Shown here: positions 17,414-25,277 of the stretch, piece after piece
Numbering within the stretch: the stretch's first letter is position 1
Layout: every line of letters begins with the position of its first letter
Source: DATBGZ01 sp036557785
GTDB lineage: Bacteria > Actinomycetota > Actinomycetes > Mycobacteriales > Micromonosporaceae
NCBI GenBank assembly: GCA_036557785.1
Contig: DATBGZ010000082.1
Span: 154,466-218,465 of the forward strand
Direction of reading: 5' to 3'
Length of the DNA stretch: 64,000 nucleotides
Position numbers and translations under genes: made by a program
The notes under the pieces: model-generated
Database searches by the model: none
What the model saw: only the letters and a program-made list of their open reading frames with translations
Told to the model about the DNA's origin: nothing

Positions 17414-18502
17414 TCAGCCCGCCGTACGTCCTGTCCGGGTTGCCAGTCCCGGGCCAGTGCCCCGACGCGCGGCGCCCGCCCTGAGCCGGTCGATGCCAGT
17501 CGCGGCAACGGCCGCCAACGCGTACATGGCCAGCGGCGTGACGGCGAAGCTGACGATCTCGCCGCCGAGCGCGTCGCCGAGCAGGTAGCTCGCCACATCG
17601 GGGTATCCGCTGCCTCGATAGGCGTTGATGTCGTACGGGTTGGTCAGCGTCGTGGGGTGCGAGGACTCGAGCGCCACCACCGTGATCGCGAAGTGCAGCG
17701 GTGCGCTGAGGACAGCGGCGAGCACACCGGCGCGGGTCGCGCTCGAGCGGTCCCCGGTGACCACGCCGACGACGATGGCCGCCGCGAGCGTCGCACCGGC
17801 GATGACGGGCGAGATGAGGCCCGTGATCGTCGAGGTGTGCGCGAGCAGGATCGAGGCCACCACGGCGGCGCTCGCGCCGATGACCCCGCCCCAGCGCGTG
17901 GCCCGCGTCGTATGCCCGGTCACTGTCACCGACAGCCCGACGATCAGGTACATGCTCAGACTCGCGGCGAGCACCAACGAGAAGACGTGCGTGCCGTCGC
18001 GCGTCGCCGCCGGATGGGCGATGCCCACACCGACGACGGCGGCGGCCACCGCCAGGACTCCGACGATGGCCGCGGCGCCGGCCGCCAGCCGGGTGCCGCT
18101 GGGCGCAACGCGTGGCCATCGGCCGGCGAATGCCGTGGCGCACGCCGTCATGAGCAGCCCGAAGGCCGCGACGAAGACCGCGAGGGTCGGCAGCAGCCTC
18201 GCCGCCGCCGCGGTCGCCACGGCGCTCGTGAGGGCGCCGACCGTGGCGCAGGTGCGCGCCGATGCGGGCCGCGACGCGGGTGGGAACAGGGCGAGGCGGA
18301 GCACGCCCGCGGCGAACAACCACCGCTCGCGATGGCCGCGGACCGCCGACAACTCAGCGACCAGGGCCTGGCGCCACCCGCGCCGATCGGCCGGGAGCCA
18401 GGCGGTCGAGAAGGCTACCAGCCGCTCGGGCAGATCTCGTCTGCTGCGCGTGTGGAGGGCGAACGCGACCGCGACCAGGACAGCGACGAGGATCAGTATC
18501 AT
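17414..18502 (-). CDS. Polytopic membrane protein of the PadR-ABC operon
   Basis: 362 residues. It begins with a hydrophobic helix and a basic segment (ALHTRSRRDLPERLVAF) followed by WRQALVAELSAVRGHRERWLFAAG, a pattern common in actinobacterial proteins encoded with PadR regulators. About eight further helices follow. The start overlaps the PadR stop (ATGA), so it belongs to the same transcript as the PadR and ABC genes. It may be an additional component or immunity factor; function unknown. Confidence 0.75.
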   Translation of the reverse strand: MILILVAVLVAVAFALHTRSRRDLPERLVAFSTAWLPADRRGWRQALVAELSAVRGHRERWLFAAGVLRLALFPPASRPASARTCATVGALTSAVATAAAARLLPTLAVFVAAFGLLMTACATAFAGRWPRVAPSGTRLAAGAAAIVGVLAVAAAVVGVGIAHPAATRDGTHVFSLVLAASLSMYLIVGLSVTVTGHTTRATRWGGVIGASAAVVASILLAHTSTITGLISPVIAGATLAAAIVVGVVTGDRSSATRAGVLAAVLSAPLHFAITVVALESSHPTTLTNPYDINAYRGSGYPDVASYLLGDALGGEIVSFAVTPLAMYALAAVAATGIDRLRAGAARRGTGPGLATRTGRTAG

Positions 18503-18822
18503 GCGCGACCCAGTTCGGGGCGCGGTCGCCGGTCCGGCCGTACCGCGGGCGCCAACTCGCCGTCGAGCGCCGCGGCGTAGGCCAGTCCCGCGCCGGTGAG
18601 CCGGTAGAGGTGCCGGGCCGGGCGACCCGCCACCCGGTCGGTCTCCCAGTCCGCCTCGAGCAGGCCACGGTCGGCCAACCGCATGAGAATCGGGTACATC
18701 GAGCCCGCCCGCATGTCGAGCTGCGTGCACAGGTCATACCCGTGGCGCCACTGCGTGGGCTGCTCCGCCAACGCCTGCAGGACGGCGACTGTCTGCGGCG
18801 AGGGCCGACGAGTGCGTGCCAT
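18499..18822 (-). CDS. PadR-family transcriptional regulator
   Basis: 107 residues, the short PadR subtype. The winged helix spans about residues 8-85, with WRHGYDLCTQLDMRAGSMYPILMRL as the recognition core and GRPARHLYRLTGAG as the wing. It lies 10 bases after an ABC permease gene and overlaps the following membrane-protein gene. PadR proteins of this kind repress exporters and respond to the exported drug, so it probably controls this operon. Confidence 0.9.
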   Translation of the reverse strand: MARTRRPSPQTVAVLQALAEQPTQWRHGYDLCTQLDMRAGSMYPILMRLADRGLLEADWETDRVAGRPARHLYRLTGAGLAYAAALDGELAPAVRPDRRPRPELGRA

Positions 18823-18832
18823 GGCCCGTCCC

Positions 18833-19738
18833 TCAGATCTCCCGCCGGCGCGTGCGCAGCAGCCCGGCGATGCCGAAGGTCAGGACGTAGCCGACCATGA
18901 CGAGCAGGCCGGCCCACTGGGGTGGCGCGTGGTCGAATGCCCGTCCCGGCGTGATCATCACCAGCGACGCGACGGCCGGCGCGATGACCGGTGCACCGAG
19001 CACCCAGGTGTGATGGTAGGCCTGGTAGATCAGGTTGAATATGAGCAGCACCGCCCCGGCGCCGCCGAGATAGACCCCGACGCCGGCGACCACGGCGCCC
19101 ACCTGGCTCTGGAACAGGGCGCCCAGACCGACCCCGAAAATGGCCCACATCGCGTAGGCCAGCAGGTTCAGCAGGACCGAGCGCACCGGCACCCAGGTGG
19201 CCAACGACATGTGGATGTGTTGGCTACTCAGATAGAACGGGGTCACGAAGAAGTCGAGCACAGTCGATATGACCCACAACAGAGAGGCGACCATGACGGC
19301 CGCCGCGAGCTTGGCCACGATGACCGCACCGCGACGCGGGTTGGTCAGGAACGTCGATGCCGCGGTCTTGTGCGCGTATTCACCCGTGGTGCTCAGCACG
19401 CCGAGCAGCATGGCGAGCAGGACGCCGAGGAACTGGCCGGAGGTCAGCATGTCGGCCGCGATCGCGGCGTGGCCGGCGTCCGTGGCCGACTGCACCGCCT
19501 GCGCGGCGGCCTGGGCCCGTTCGTTCTCCGGGTACTGATCCAGCGGTGGGAACAGCTCATAGTGGTGCGCTGCCCCGTTGCGCAGCAGGGCCACCGCGCT
19601 GACCAGCAGGATGCCCACAAAGAAGAACCACCACAGCCTGGTCGTACGGATCTTCATGAGCTCGGCCTGAACCTGCCACACGGGGTTCACCCGCGTGTGC
19701 GTGTCCCGGGCTATGGCCGGACTGTCCACTGTGGTCAT
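18833..19738 (-). CDS. ABC-2 type transporter permease
   Basis: 301 residues with a short cytosolic N-terminus, LMKIRTTRLWWFFFVGILL as first membrane helix, a long external loop (~60-105) and five more helices. TTGEYAHKTAASTFLTNPRRG is the loop typical of drug/bacitracin-type ABC-2 permeases. The start overlaps the ATPase stop (ATGA), indicating coupled synthesis. Together they should form an efflux pump; the cargo is unknown. Confidence 0.88.
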   Translation of the reverse strand: MTTVDSPAIARDTHTRVNPVWQVQAELMKIRTTRLWWFFFVGILLVSAVALLRNGAAHHYELFPPLDQYPENERAQAAAQAVQSATDAGHAAIAADMLTSGQFLGVLLAMLLGVLSTTGEYAHKTAASTFLTNPRRGAVIVAKLAAAVMVASLLWVISTVLDFFVTPFYLSSQHIHMSLATWVPVRSVLLNLLAYAMWAIFGVGLGALFQSQVGAVVAGVGVYLGGAGAVLLIFNLIYQAYHHTWVLGAPVIAPAVASLVMITPGRAFDHAPPQWAGLLVMVGYVLTFGIAGLLRTRRREI

Positions 19739-20775
19739 GTCGCCACCCCGCCGGTGAGCTTCAGGAAGACGTCTTCGAGATCGGGTCGTTCGGTCGTGAG
19801 CTGGTACACCGCCACCCCGGCGCGCTGCGCGGCCTCGGCGATCTGCTCGGCGTCCATGCCGCTGACGTAGATGTCGGTACCCGGGCCGGGCGTGACCACC
19901 GCGGTCTCGCCCAGCTGCTCGCGGAGCCGCTCCGGCTCCGGTGTGCGCACCAGTGTGCGGGTCGGCCGGGCCAGGGAATCGAGCACCGAGTCGACCGCGC
20001 CGTGCGCGACCAGCCGCCCCGCGGAAACGATGACCACGTCGTCGGCGAGCGCCTGGACCTCGGCGAGTTGATGGCTGGAGACCAGGACCGTGCGGCCCTG
20101 GTCGGCCAGGCTCCGGAGCAGGTCGCGCAGCCAGCGGATGCCGTGGGGGTCCAGACCGTTGGCCGGCTCGTCGAGGACCAGGACCTCGGGGTTTCCGATC
20201 AGTGCCGCCGCGAGGCCGAGACGCTGGCGCATCCCGAGCGAGTAGCCGATGACCCGACGCCGGCCGTCCGCGGTGAGCCCCACCATGGCCAGCACCTCGT
20301 CGGCGCGCTCCATGGGGACGCCGCCGGCCCGGCAGACGATGCGCAGGTGGTCGCGTCCCGTACGGCTGGGATGTGCCGAGGTGCCCTCCAGGACCGCGCC
20401 CACTCGCCGGATCGGGCGATCGAGGTCGCCGTAGCGCTTGCCCCCGATGGTGGTCGTGCCGGACGTGGGCGCGGCCAGACCCAGGAGCACGCGCAAGGTC
20501 GTAGTCTTGCCAGCACCGTTGGGCCCCAGAAATCCCGTCACCCGGCCCGGCCTGACCACAAAGGACAGATCGTCGACGGCCGTGACTTCGCCATAGCGCT
20601 TGGTCAGGCCCGACACGACGATCTCGACGGGCTCTCCCGTTGGCGGGGCCGGCACCTGGACCGCCGGCGCGGATACACCCGTGCCGAACCGGGGTTCGTC
20701 GGCCCGTCTGCCTTCCCGGTGGGTCAACCAATAGACGCCACCACCGATGAGCAGTAGCGCCGCCAAGATGATCAC
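19735..20775 (-). CDS. ABC transporter ATP-binding protein with N-terminal membrane helix
   Basis: 346 residues. Residues 1-16 are a hydrophobic helix followed by a ~30-residue linker; the ATPase starts near residue 50. Walker A GPNGAGKTTT, signature YSLGMRQRLGLA, Walker B VLVLDEPANGLDP and the H-loop SSHQ are all intact. A membrane anchor on the ATPase is unusual. GTG start with GGAGG nine bases upstream. First gene of the operon ATPase-permease-PadR-membrane protein. Confidence 0.88.
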   Translation of the reverse strand: MIILAALLLIGGGVYWLTHREGRRADEPRFGTGVSAPAVQVPAPPTGEPVEIVVSGLTKRYGEVTAVDDLSFVVRPGRVTGFLGPNGAGKTTTLRVLLGLAAPTSGTTTIGGKRYGDLDRPIRRVGAVLEGTSAHPSRTGRDHLRIVCRAGGVPMERADEVLAMVGLTADGRRRVIGYSLGMRQRLGLAAALIGNPEVLVLDEPANGLDPHGIRWLRDLLRSLADQGRTVLVSSHQLAEVQALADDVVIVSAGRLVAHGAVDSVLDSLARPTRTLVRTPEPERLREQLGETAVVTPGPGTDIYVSGMDAEQIAEAAQRAGVAVYQLTTERPDLEDVFLKLTGGVAT

Positions 20776-20814
20776 TTCTGCGGACCTCCACTGTCGTGAT
20801 GCGGCCCACGAACT

Positions 20815-20822
20815 CTATATAG
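20815..20822. promoter_or_regulatory. CTATATAG palindrome upstream of the PadR-ABC operon
   Basis: An AT-rich 8-bp palindrome 40 bases ahead of the ATPase start, in otherwise GC-rich DNA. It could be part of the promoter -10 region or a PadR contact site. Evidence is position and base composition only. Confidence 0.3.
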
Positions 20823-20844
20823 CAAGAGAACCGTGCGCAAGCAC

Positions 20845-21615
20845 TCAGTGGGCGTGCGGTTCGTGGTGATCACCGGGCGAGGTGCCGAGGTCGTCGCTGC
20901 GTCCGGCCTTGATCCGCGACCACTGGGCGGTCGGGCGGCCATCAACCTGGAACTGGCCACCCCGGGAGTCCCAATGCTGCGGCCAGCCCTGCGGCGAATC
21001 CTCCCAGAACTCCTGCCGGCCGTAGAGGGTCAGATCCAGCAGGCCGTACGACGGTGCCATCGACTCGTTGCCGCGGCCGGTGGTCCAGTAGGTCTCGTAG
21101 ACCTTGTCGCCGCTGCGGAGGTAGGCGACCAGGATGCCGAAATGCCGGTGCGCGACCAATCGGTCCACGGAATGCGGCGGCACCGAGTACCAGGGCATCG
21201 TCCAGCCCATGAAGTCGCGATAGCGTGAGCTCTCCTCGTAAGGTCCTTGGCAGAAGGTGGCGTAGCTGACGTCCCGCGAGTGCAGGTAGGACAACTCATT
21301 GATGTGAGCCGTGGAGAACGTGCAGCCCTCGCACTGCCGCGCCGCGGGCTGACCGGTGTGCCACATCTGGAAATAGGCGATCAGCTGGGACCGGTCGTCG
21401 AAGAGGTCGAGCAATGGCACCGGACCCTCGGCTCCGATGAGCGGTGTCTGCGCATCGACCTCGACCATCGGCAGCCGGCGGCTCTGCGCGGCGAGTGCGT
21501 CCCCGGCCCTGGTGTGTGCCTTCTCCTTGACCCGAAGTTCGTCGATCTCCGCCTGCCAGGTCCGTCGATCGACGAGCGGGGGAAGGGGGTGGTCAGCTGC
21601 TGGCGTCGCGGTCAT
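20845..21615 (-). CDS. DUF899-family thioredoxin-like protein
   Basis: 256 residues, normal for DUF899. LPMVEVD, LLDLFDDRSQLIAYFQMW and ARQCEGCTF (C95-x-x-C98) match the family, which has a thioredoxin-like fold with a CxxC pair. A redox role is likely but not demonstrated. The following gene upstream on the same strand overlaps its start by 23 bases, suggesting co-expression with a second thioredoxin-fold protein. Confidence 0.85.
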   Translation of the reverse strand: MTATPAADHPLPPLVDRRTWQAEIDELRVKEKAHTRAGDALAAQSRRLPMVEVDAQTPLIGAEGPVPLLDLFDDRSQLIAYFQMWHTGQPAARQCEGCTFSTAHINELSYLHSRDVSYATFCQGPYEESSRYRDFMGWTMPWYSVPPHSVDRLVAHRHFGILVAYLRSGDKVYETYWTTGRGNESMAPSYGLLDLTLYGRQEFWEDSPQGWPQHWDSRGGQFQVDGRPTAQWSRIKAGRSDDLGTSPGDHHEPHAH

Positions 21616-21919
21616 GCGACCTGTCTAGCCCAGGCGAGGAGTGCGGCACAAACGGTCGGCCGGTCAGCGCGGCCAGCACGCGGGCCGTGGTCGGCACGTC
21701 CAACCGGCACGCCTGCAGCCGGGGCGCTCCTCGCGCGCCGGTCATCACGTCGATGCCGTCGACCAGGATGGTGGGCGACGGGTACTCGCCCACCCGTTCC
21801 CGCACCGGGATGCTCAGGCTCAGTCGGTCCAGACACTCGGCCAGCACCGCCCTGGCCGCTGCGGCGTTCGGGCAGCTCGGCGACACCAACAGCTCGATGT
21901 CGTGCGCACCGGTCCTCAC
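21593..21919 (-). CDS. Small thioredoxin-fold protein
   Basis: 108 residues. IELLVSPSCPNAAAARAVL followed by YPSPTILVDGIDVM is the pattern of a thioredoxin-like domain with a single active-site cysteine (C16), as in proteins associated with alkylmercury lyase. No zinc or mercury genes are nearby, so resistance is not implied. GTG start. It overlaps the DUF899 gene by 23 bases and is probably translated with it. Confidence 0.65.
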   Translation of the reverse strand: MRTGAHDIELLVSPSCPNAAAARAVLAECLDRLSLSIPVRERVGEYPSPTILVDGIDVMTGARGAPRLQACRLDVPTTARVLAALTGRPFVPHSSPGLDRSHDRDASS

Positions 21920-21929
21920 CGCAGCACGG

Positions 21930-22577
21930 TTACCGAGCCGTGCTGCGGATCAGGTCGCCACGCCAGGCGACGAACCGCCGGCGCAACTCGTCGAGCTCGG
22001 CGCCGACGAGGCCGTACTGCGCGAAGTCGTCGTCGTCGAGCAGCTCCACCTGGCCGAGTGCATCGGCAAATCGAGACCGGTCGAAGGTGATGTCCGCACG
22101 CTCGGCGAGCTGCAGCAGCGTGGCGGTGTCATAGCGGCCCGACCGCAGTACCGCATCGATGTCGATGAAGTCCCGGGCGAGGGCGCGTTCGTAGAGCGCG
22201 CCCATCTTGTTGGCGACCGCGTCGTCGGGGTGCAGGACCGGGCCGATCGAGATCTGGACCGGCTCGTTGGCGCGCAGATCGACGCCGAGTTCGACCTTCG
22301 CGCTCTGCACGCCGTCGGAGACGGTCAGGCGCACGAAGGTGTCGTGGCGGCGCTCGGCCTCCACGTGCAGGCCCGCGGCTCGATACGCGGCAACGATCGC
22401 GCCGGCGGCCGTCTCGAACTCGCCCCGGCGCTCCCAGATCGTGAACAGGTCGATGTCCTCGCTGGGCCGCTGGAGAAAGCCCGCCGCCTGCACCGCGTAG
22501 CCCCCGGCGAGCACGAAGCCGTACCGCTGCGCGGCCTCGAGCCCGATTCGAGCCAGGTGCTGGTGGAAGGCGTCCAC
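21930..22577 (-). CDS. AbiEii/AbiGii-type nucleotidyltransferase (toxin-like)
   Basis: 215 residues. FVLAGGYAVQAAGFLQRPSEDIDLFT has the GG(Y/G)-x(n)-D-x-D signature of polymerase-beta-like nucleotidyltransferases, and VANKMGALYERALARDFIDIDAVL the conserved C-terminal region of AbiEii toxins. In type IV toxin-antitoxin pairs this enzyme modifies tRNA or other targets. GTG start, four bases after the stop of the partner gene, which is the usual antitoxin-first order. Confidence 0.82.
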   Translation of the reverse strand: MDAFHQHLARIGLEAAQRYGFVLAGGYAVQAAGFLQRPSEDIDLFTIWERRGEFETAAGAIVAAYRAAGLHVEAERRHDTFVRLTVSDGVQSAKVELGVDLRANEPVQISIGPVLHPDDAVANKMGALYERALARDFIDIDAVLRSGRYDTATLLQLAERADITFDRSRFADALGQVELLDDDDFAQYGLVGAELDELRRRFVAWRGDLIRSTAR

Positions 22578-22581
22578 GCGG

Positions 22582-22986
22582 CTAGGCGAGTTGCGTTCGA
22601 CGCGCGCCGAGCTCCGGGAAGCGGTCCTCCCACATCCGTCGCAGCGCCGCCGGCAGCCATAGTCTCGGCCAGAGGTGGGCCAGGAGCCGGGCATCGAGCC
22701 ACGCTCGCAGGTCCTCGGCGCAGCCGGCTTCGTTGAGAACGCTGCGGTACATCGACGCGATCCGGGCCGGTTTGCCGAGGTCATACCGCGCGTTACCGGA
22801 CCAGTCGAGGTGGGCCGGCAGCGTGATCATCCCGGCGGTAGGACCGCACAGCTCGTCCAGGCGCTCCGGCACGACGTACGGCTTGCGCGCGCCGTAGCTC
22901 ACGTAACCGGCTACAGACGGGCCGGGTGCCGTTCTCGCCTTGCCCCCGGCCTGCCGCCGCTCGACGTCCTCGGCGAACTGGACCAC
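22582..22986 (-). CDS. Partner (antitoxin-like) of the AbiEii nucleotidyltransferase
   Basis: 134 residues. ITLPAHLDWSGNARYDLGKP and LRAWLDARLLAHLWPRLWLP recur in small proteins encoded just upstream of actinobacterial AbiEii-type genes, often labelled transcriptional regulators. I infer an antitoxin or regulator role from this context. GTG start with a -10 box (TACGCT at 22993-22998) six bases upstream, so the mRNA is probably leaderless. It is followed after four bases by the nucleotidyltransferase gene. Confidence 0.7.
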   Translation of the reverse strand: MVQFAEDVERRQAGGKARTAPGPSVAGYVSYGARKPYVVPERLDELCGPTAGMITLPAHLDWSGNARYDLGKPARIASMYRSVLNEAGCAEDLRAWLDARLLAHLWPRLWLPAALRRMWEDRFPELGARRTQLA

Positions 22987-22998
22987 CGCGGGAGCGTA
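22987..22998 (-). promoter_or_regulatory. -10 box of a leaderless promoter
   Basis: TACGCT followed by CGGCGG-like six bases and then the GTG at 22986. This spacing puts the transcription start at the start codon. No good -35 is visible. Confidence 0.45.
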
Positions 22999-23042
22999 GC
23001 ATATGGGACCCGTCGGGCCACGCCCACGCGCTGCGACGGCGG

Positions 23043-23678
23043 TCAGCGCAGCAGCGATCGCGGGGTCGGGGCCAGCCGCAGCCGCTCGGTGGGCAGGTCG
23101 ACGAGATCGGCGTGCTCGCGCGCGAACCAGACGAAGGCGTGCACGCCCGTCCGTACGGGTAGGGCGGGGAACGCGTTCTCGCCGTACTCGGTCCAGAACA
23201 GGGCCATCGGCTCGACGCCCCGCTCGCTCGCGACGCGCCGGAACTGCTCGGCGAAGGCGACATCGAAGGGCCGGTCGCGGTAGTGGATGGTCGCGACGAG
23301 CGTGGACGTGATGGGCGTGGCATCGTCGGGTGACGCCGGGCGCACGGGCGGCAGCGCGAACCCGGAGTCGGGGCTCACCGGGCGCAGCAGCAGCACGTTG
23401 TCGACATCGATCATGGTCGCGTTCGCCGCCGCTGAGTTCGCCCGCCAGATCGGTCCACTGTAGAACGCCTGGAGCCGCTCGGCCCGGGTCGCGAGGTCAG
23501 GGAAGGCACGCAGCCACACGAAACGGTCCGGGTCATCGAGGTCGCGGAACTGGCCGAGGATCGCCATGCCGAGTGCTTCCTGGGACTCCACGAACTCCCG
23601 GTCGAAGAGCTCGATGAGTACGTGCCGCTGTCCGGGACGCAGCGTGTACTGCCGGAGCTCGACGACGGCACCGGTCAT
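23043..23678 (-). CDS. NIPSNAP-family protein
   Basis: 211 residues with two ferredoxin-like halves. VVELRQYTLRPGQRHVLIELF and FRDLDDPDRFVWLRAFPDLATR are NIPSNAP signatures. Function in bacteria is unclear. The start overlaps the stop of an Rrf2-type regulator gene (ATGA), so the two are co-transcribed and the regulator likely controls it. Confidence 0.85.
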   Translation of the reverse strand: MTGAVVELRQYTLRPGQRHVLIELFDREFVESQEALGMAILGQFRDLDDPDRFVWLRAFPDLATRAERLQAFYSGPIWRANSAAANATMIDVDNVLLLRPVSPDSGFALPPVRPASPDDATPITSTLVATIHYRDRPFDVAFAEQFRRVASERGVEPMALFWTEYGENAFPALPVRTGVHAFVWFAREHADLVDLPTERLRLAPTPRSLLR

Positions 23679-24112
23679 GCTGACCTCGCGGCGAGCGTGT
23701 CGGTCAGGACATCGACGATCGTGATCTGGCTCAGCTCCTGACGCAGCACATCAGTGGCCCTGCGGTAGACCTGATCGAGGGCCGGACGGATGCCCCGCCC
23801 GACCGGACACTCGAGATTCGGCTCCGAGCTGTGCAGGGCGAAGAGCGGCTCGGACTCCACGGCATCGAACACGTCAAGGACGGTGATGCGCTCCGGGCGA
23901 TGGCGCAGCGACCAGCCGGCGTGGCGTCCGCGCCGTGCGGTGACGAGCCCGGCCCGCCCAAGGTCACCGAGGCACCGCCGCAGGACCACCGCATTGGTAT
24001 TGACGCTCGCCGCTACCTGCTCCGAGGTCAGGGTCGGGTGCCCGCGCTGCTCAGCCAGGGCAAGCCAGGCCAGGGCATGCACCGCGATCGTCAACCGGCT
24101 GTTCGCCGCCAT
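23675..24112 (-). CDS. Rrf2-family transcriptional regulator
   Basis: 145 residues. The winged helix (LTIAVHALAWLALAEQRG, VAASVNTNAVVLRRCLGDL, LVTARRGRHAGWSL) is typical. The iron-sulfur three-cysteine cluster motif of IscR/NsrR is absent; a single Cys occurs in NLECPVG, as in the YwnA-like subgroup. It heads a two-gene unit with the NIPSNAP protein and has an inverted repeat touching its start codon, implying autoregulation. Confidence 0.88.
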   Translation of the reverse strand: MAANSRLTIAVHALAWLALAEQRGHPTLTSEQVAASVNTNAVVLRRCLGDLGRAGLVTARRGRHAGWSLRHRPERITVLDVFDAVESEPLFALHSSEPNLECPVGRGIRPALDQVYRRATDVLRQELSQITIVDVLTDTLAARSA

Positions 24113-24114
24113 GT

Positions 24115-24133
24115 TGTAACAGCTTCGGTTACA
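24115..24133. promoter_or_regulatory. Rrf2 operator, TGTAAC-N7-GTTACA
   Basis: Perfect 6-bp arms with a 7-base spacer, starting two bases upstream of the Rrf2 ATG. The position predicts autorepression. Confidence 0.65.
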
Positions 24134-24407
24134 TTCCAGGCCATGTCAAGCACCGTCGGACCTAACTGGCCGCCGCTGCCCGCCAAGCACTCGCTGCGTC
24201 GTGGAGTCCTTGGGCTTGACGTGAACACGTGCAGTGCGAGCTGGGTGGCGCGCTTCATCTTCTGGGCACAACACCGCAACACACTGATCATCAACCAAGA
24301 TCGCTGGGTTTCACGAGTGCACCTGGCAGGCACCAGCGCTACCCAGTTCATCGGGCGGGCGGTGCCGAGCCGGGTCGCTACTCGACCAGTCCCTCTCGGA
24401 ACGCGGC
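24134..24407. other. Non-coding interval
   Basis: No supported gene in this 274-base stretch between the Rrf2 operator and the end of a methyltransferase gene. Lower GC than the flanks; I see no clear repeat or RNA. Confidence 0.4.
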
Positions 24408-25277
24408 TCAGCGCGTGCGCTGCCCCACCCGCAGGACACACAGGTAACGCCGCGATGCCCGGTCGCCCATCTGAGCGCGGATCCGCTCCGCGATGGCGTC
24501 GAGCAACGACTCACGGACGTTGGGCTCAAGCTCCCGGTACAGCGACGTCGAGCGGAGCAGGTCGGCGAAGCCCTGGCCATCGAACCACTGAATGGTCGGG
24601 TACCAGCGCACGATCGTTGGGCCGAACAAGCCGCCGGAATCGTCAACGAGCCCCCAACCCTCGTCCGTGGCGCGCACGTCGTCCTCCAGCGGAGGATGGC
24701 CCCAACCAGGGTTGCCAGGGGAGAACCGCTCGTGCAGATCCGCGGTCTCGGCGTAGACCTCGGGCTCTCCCCGTCGGCGGACAACGACATTGCCGAGCAG
24801 CGCCATCCAGCCTCCTGGATGGAGCACGTCGTGCGCGCGCTGCCAGCCGATTGACGGGTCGACCCAGTGCCACGATGCGGCGGCCACGACGATATCGAAG
24901 CGCCGTCCACGGTCGTCCCACTCCTCGAACGGTGCCGTCTCGATGGCGACGTTGTCGAAGGCAGCGAGCCGTTGGCGGGCGAGCGCGGCCATCTCCGGTC
25001 CAGCCTCGACGGCGGTCACTGAGCGGACGAACGCTGCCAGCGAGCGCGTTGCCTGACCGGTCCCGCAGCCCACCTCGAGCACCGACGATGTGGTGCCCGT
25101 GCCCGTGATGGCCGCGAGGTCGGCGAACAGCTCGTCGGGATAGCCGGGCCGCACCCGGTCGTAGAGCTCCGGAACCTCGTTGAACACACGACCGAGATGG
25201 CGTCGACCCGGGTCTGTCACCAGGCCATCCTGCCGCATCAGTCGCACGCTGATGGTCGCCTCGAACCGTCCCTTCAC
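24408..25277 (-). CDS. Class I SAM-dependent methyltransferase
   Basis: 289 residues. VLEVGCGTGQATRSLA is motif I; AVEAGPEMAALAR, FDIVVAAASWHWVDP and LHPGGWMALLGN are motifs II-IV of the ubiE/BioC-like fold. Small-molecule methylation is likely; the substrate is unknown. The GTG start overlaps the stop of the upstream lipoprotein gene (GTGA), which argues for this start over the internal ATG 39 bases further in. Confidence 0.85.
   Translation of the reverse strand: MKGRFEATISVRLMRQDGLVTDPGRRHLGRVFNEVPELYDRVRPGYPDELFADLAAITGTGTTSSVLEVGCGTGQATRSLAAFVRSVTAVEAGPEMAALARQRLAAFDNVAIETAPFEEWDDRGRRFDIVVAAASWHWVDPSIGWQRAHDVLHPGGWMALLGNVVVRRRGEPEVYAETADLHERFSPGNPGWGHPPLEDDVRATDEGWGLVDDSGGLFGPTIVRWYPTIQWFDGQGFADLLRSTSLYRELEPNVRESLLDAIAERIRAQMGDRASRRYLCVLRVGQRTR

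Noticed and set aside
17111..18580. Long plus-strand frame opposite the PadR operon
   Set aside because: Antisense to well-supported membrane and PadR genes; low-complexity Arg/Gly/Ala translation.
21593..21919. Mercury-resistance gene
   Set aside because: Only a thioredoxin-like fold with one Cys; no merA, merR or merB in the region.
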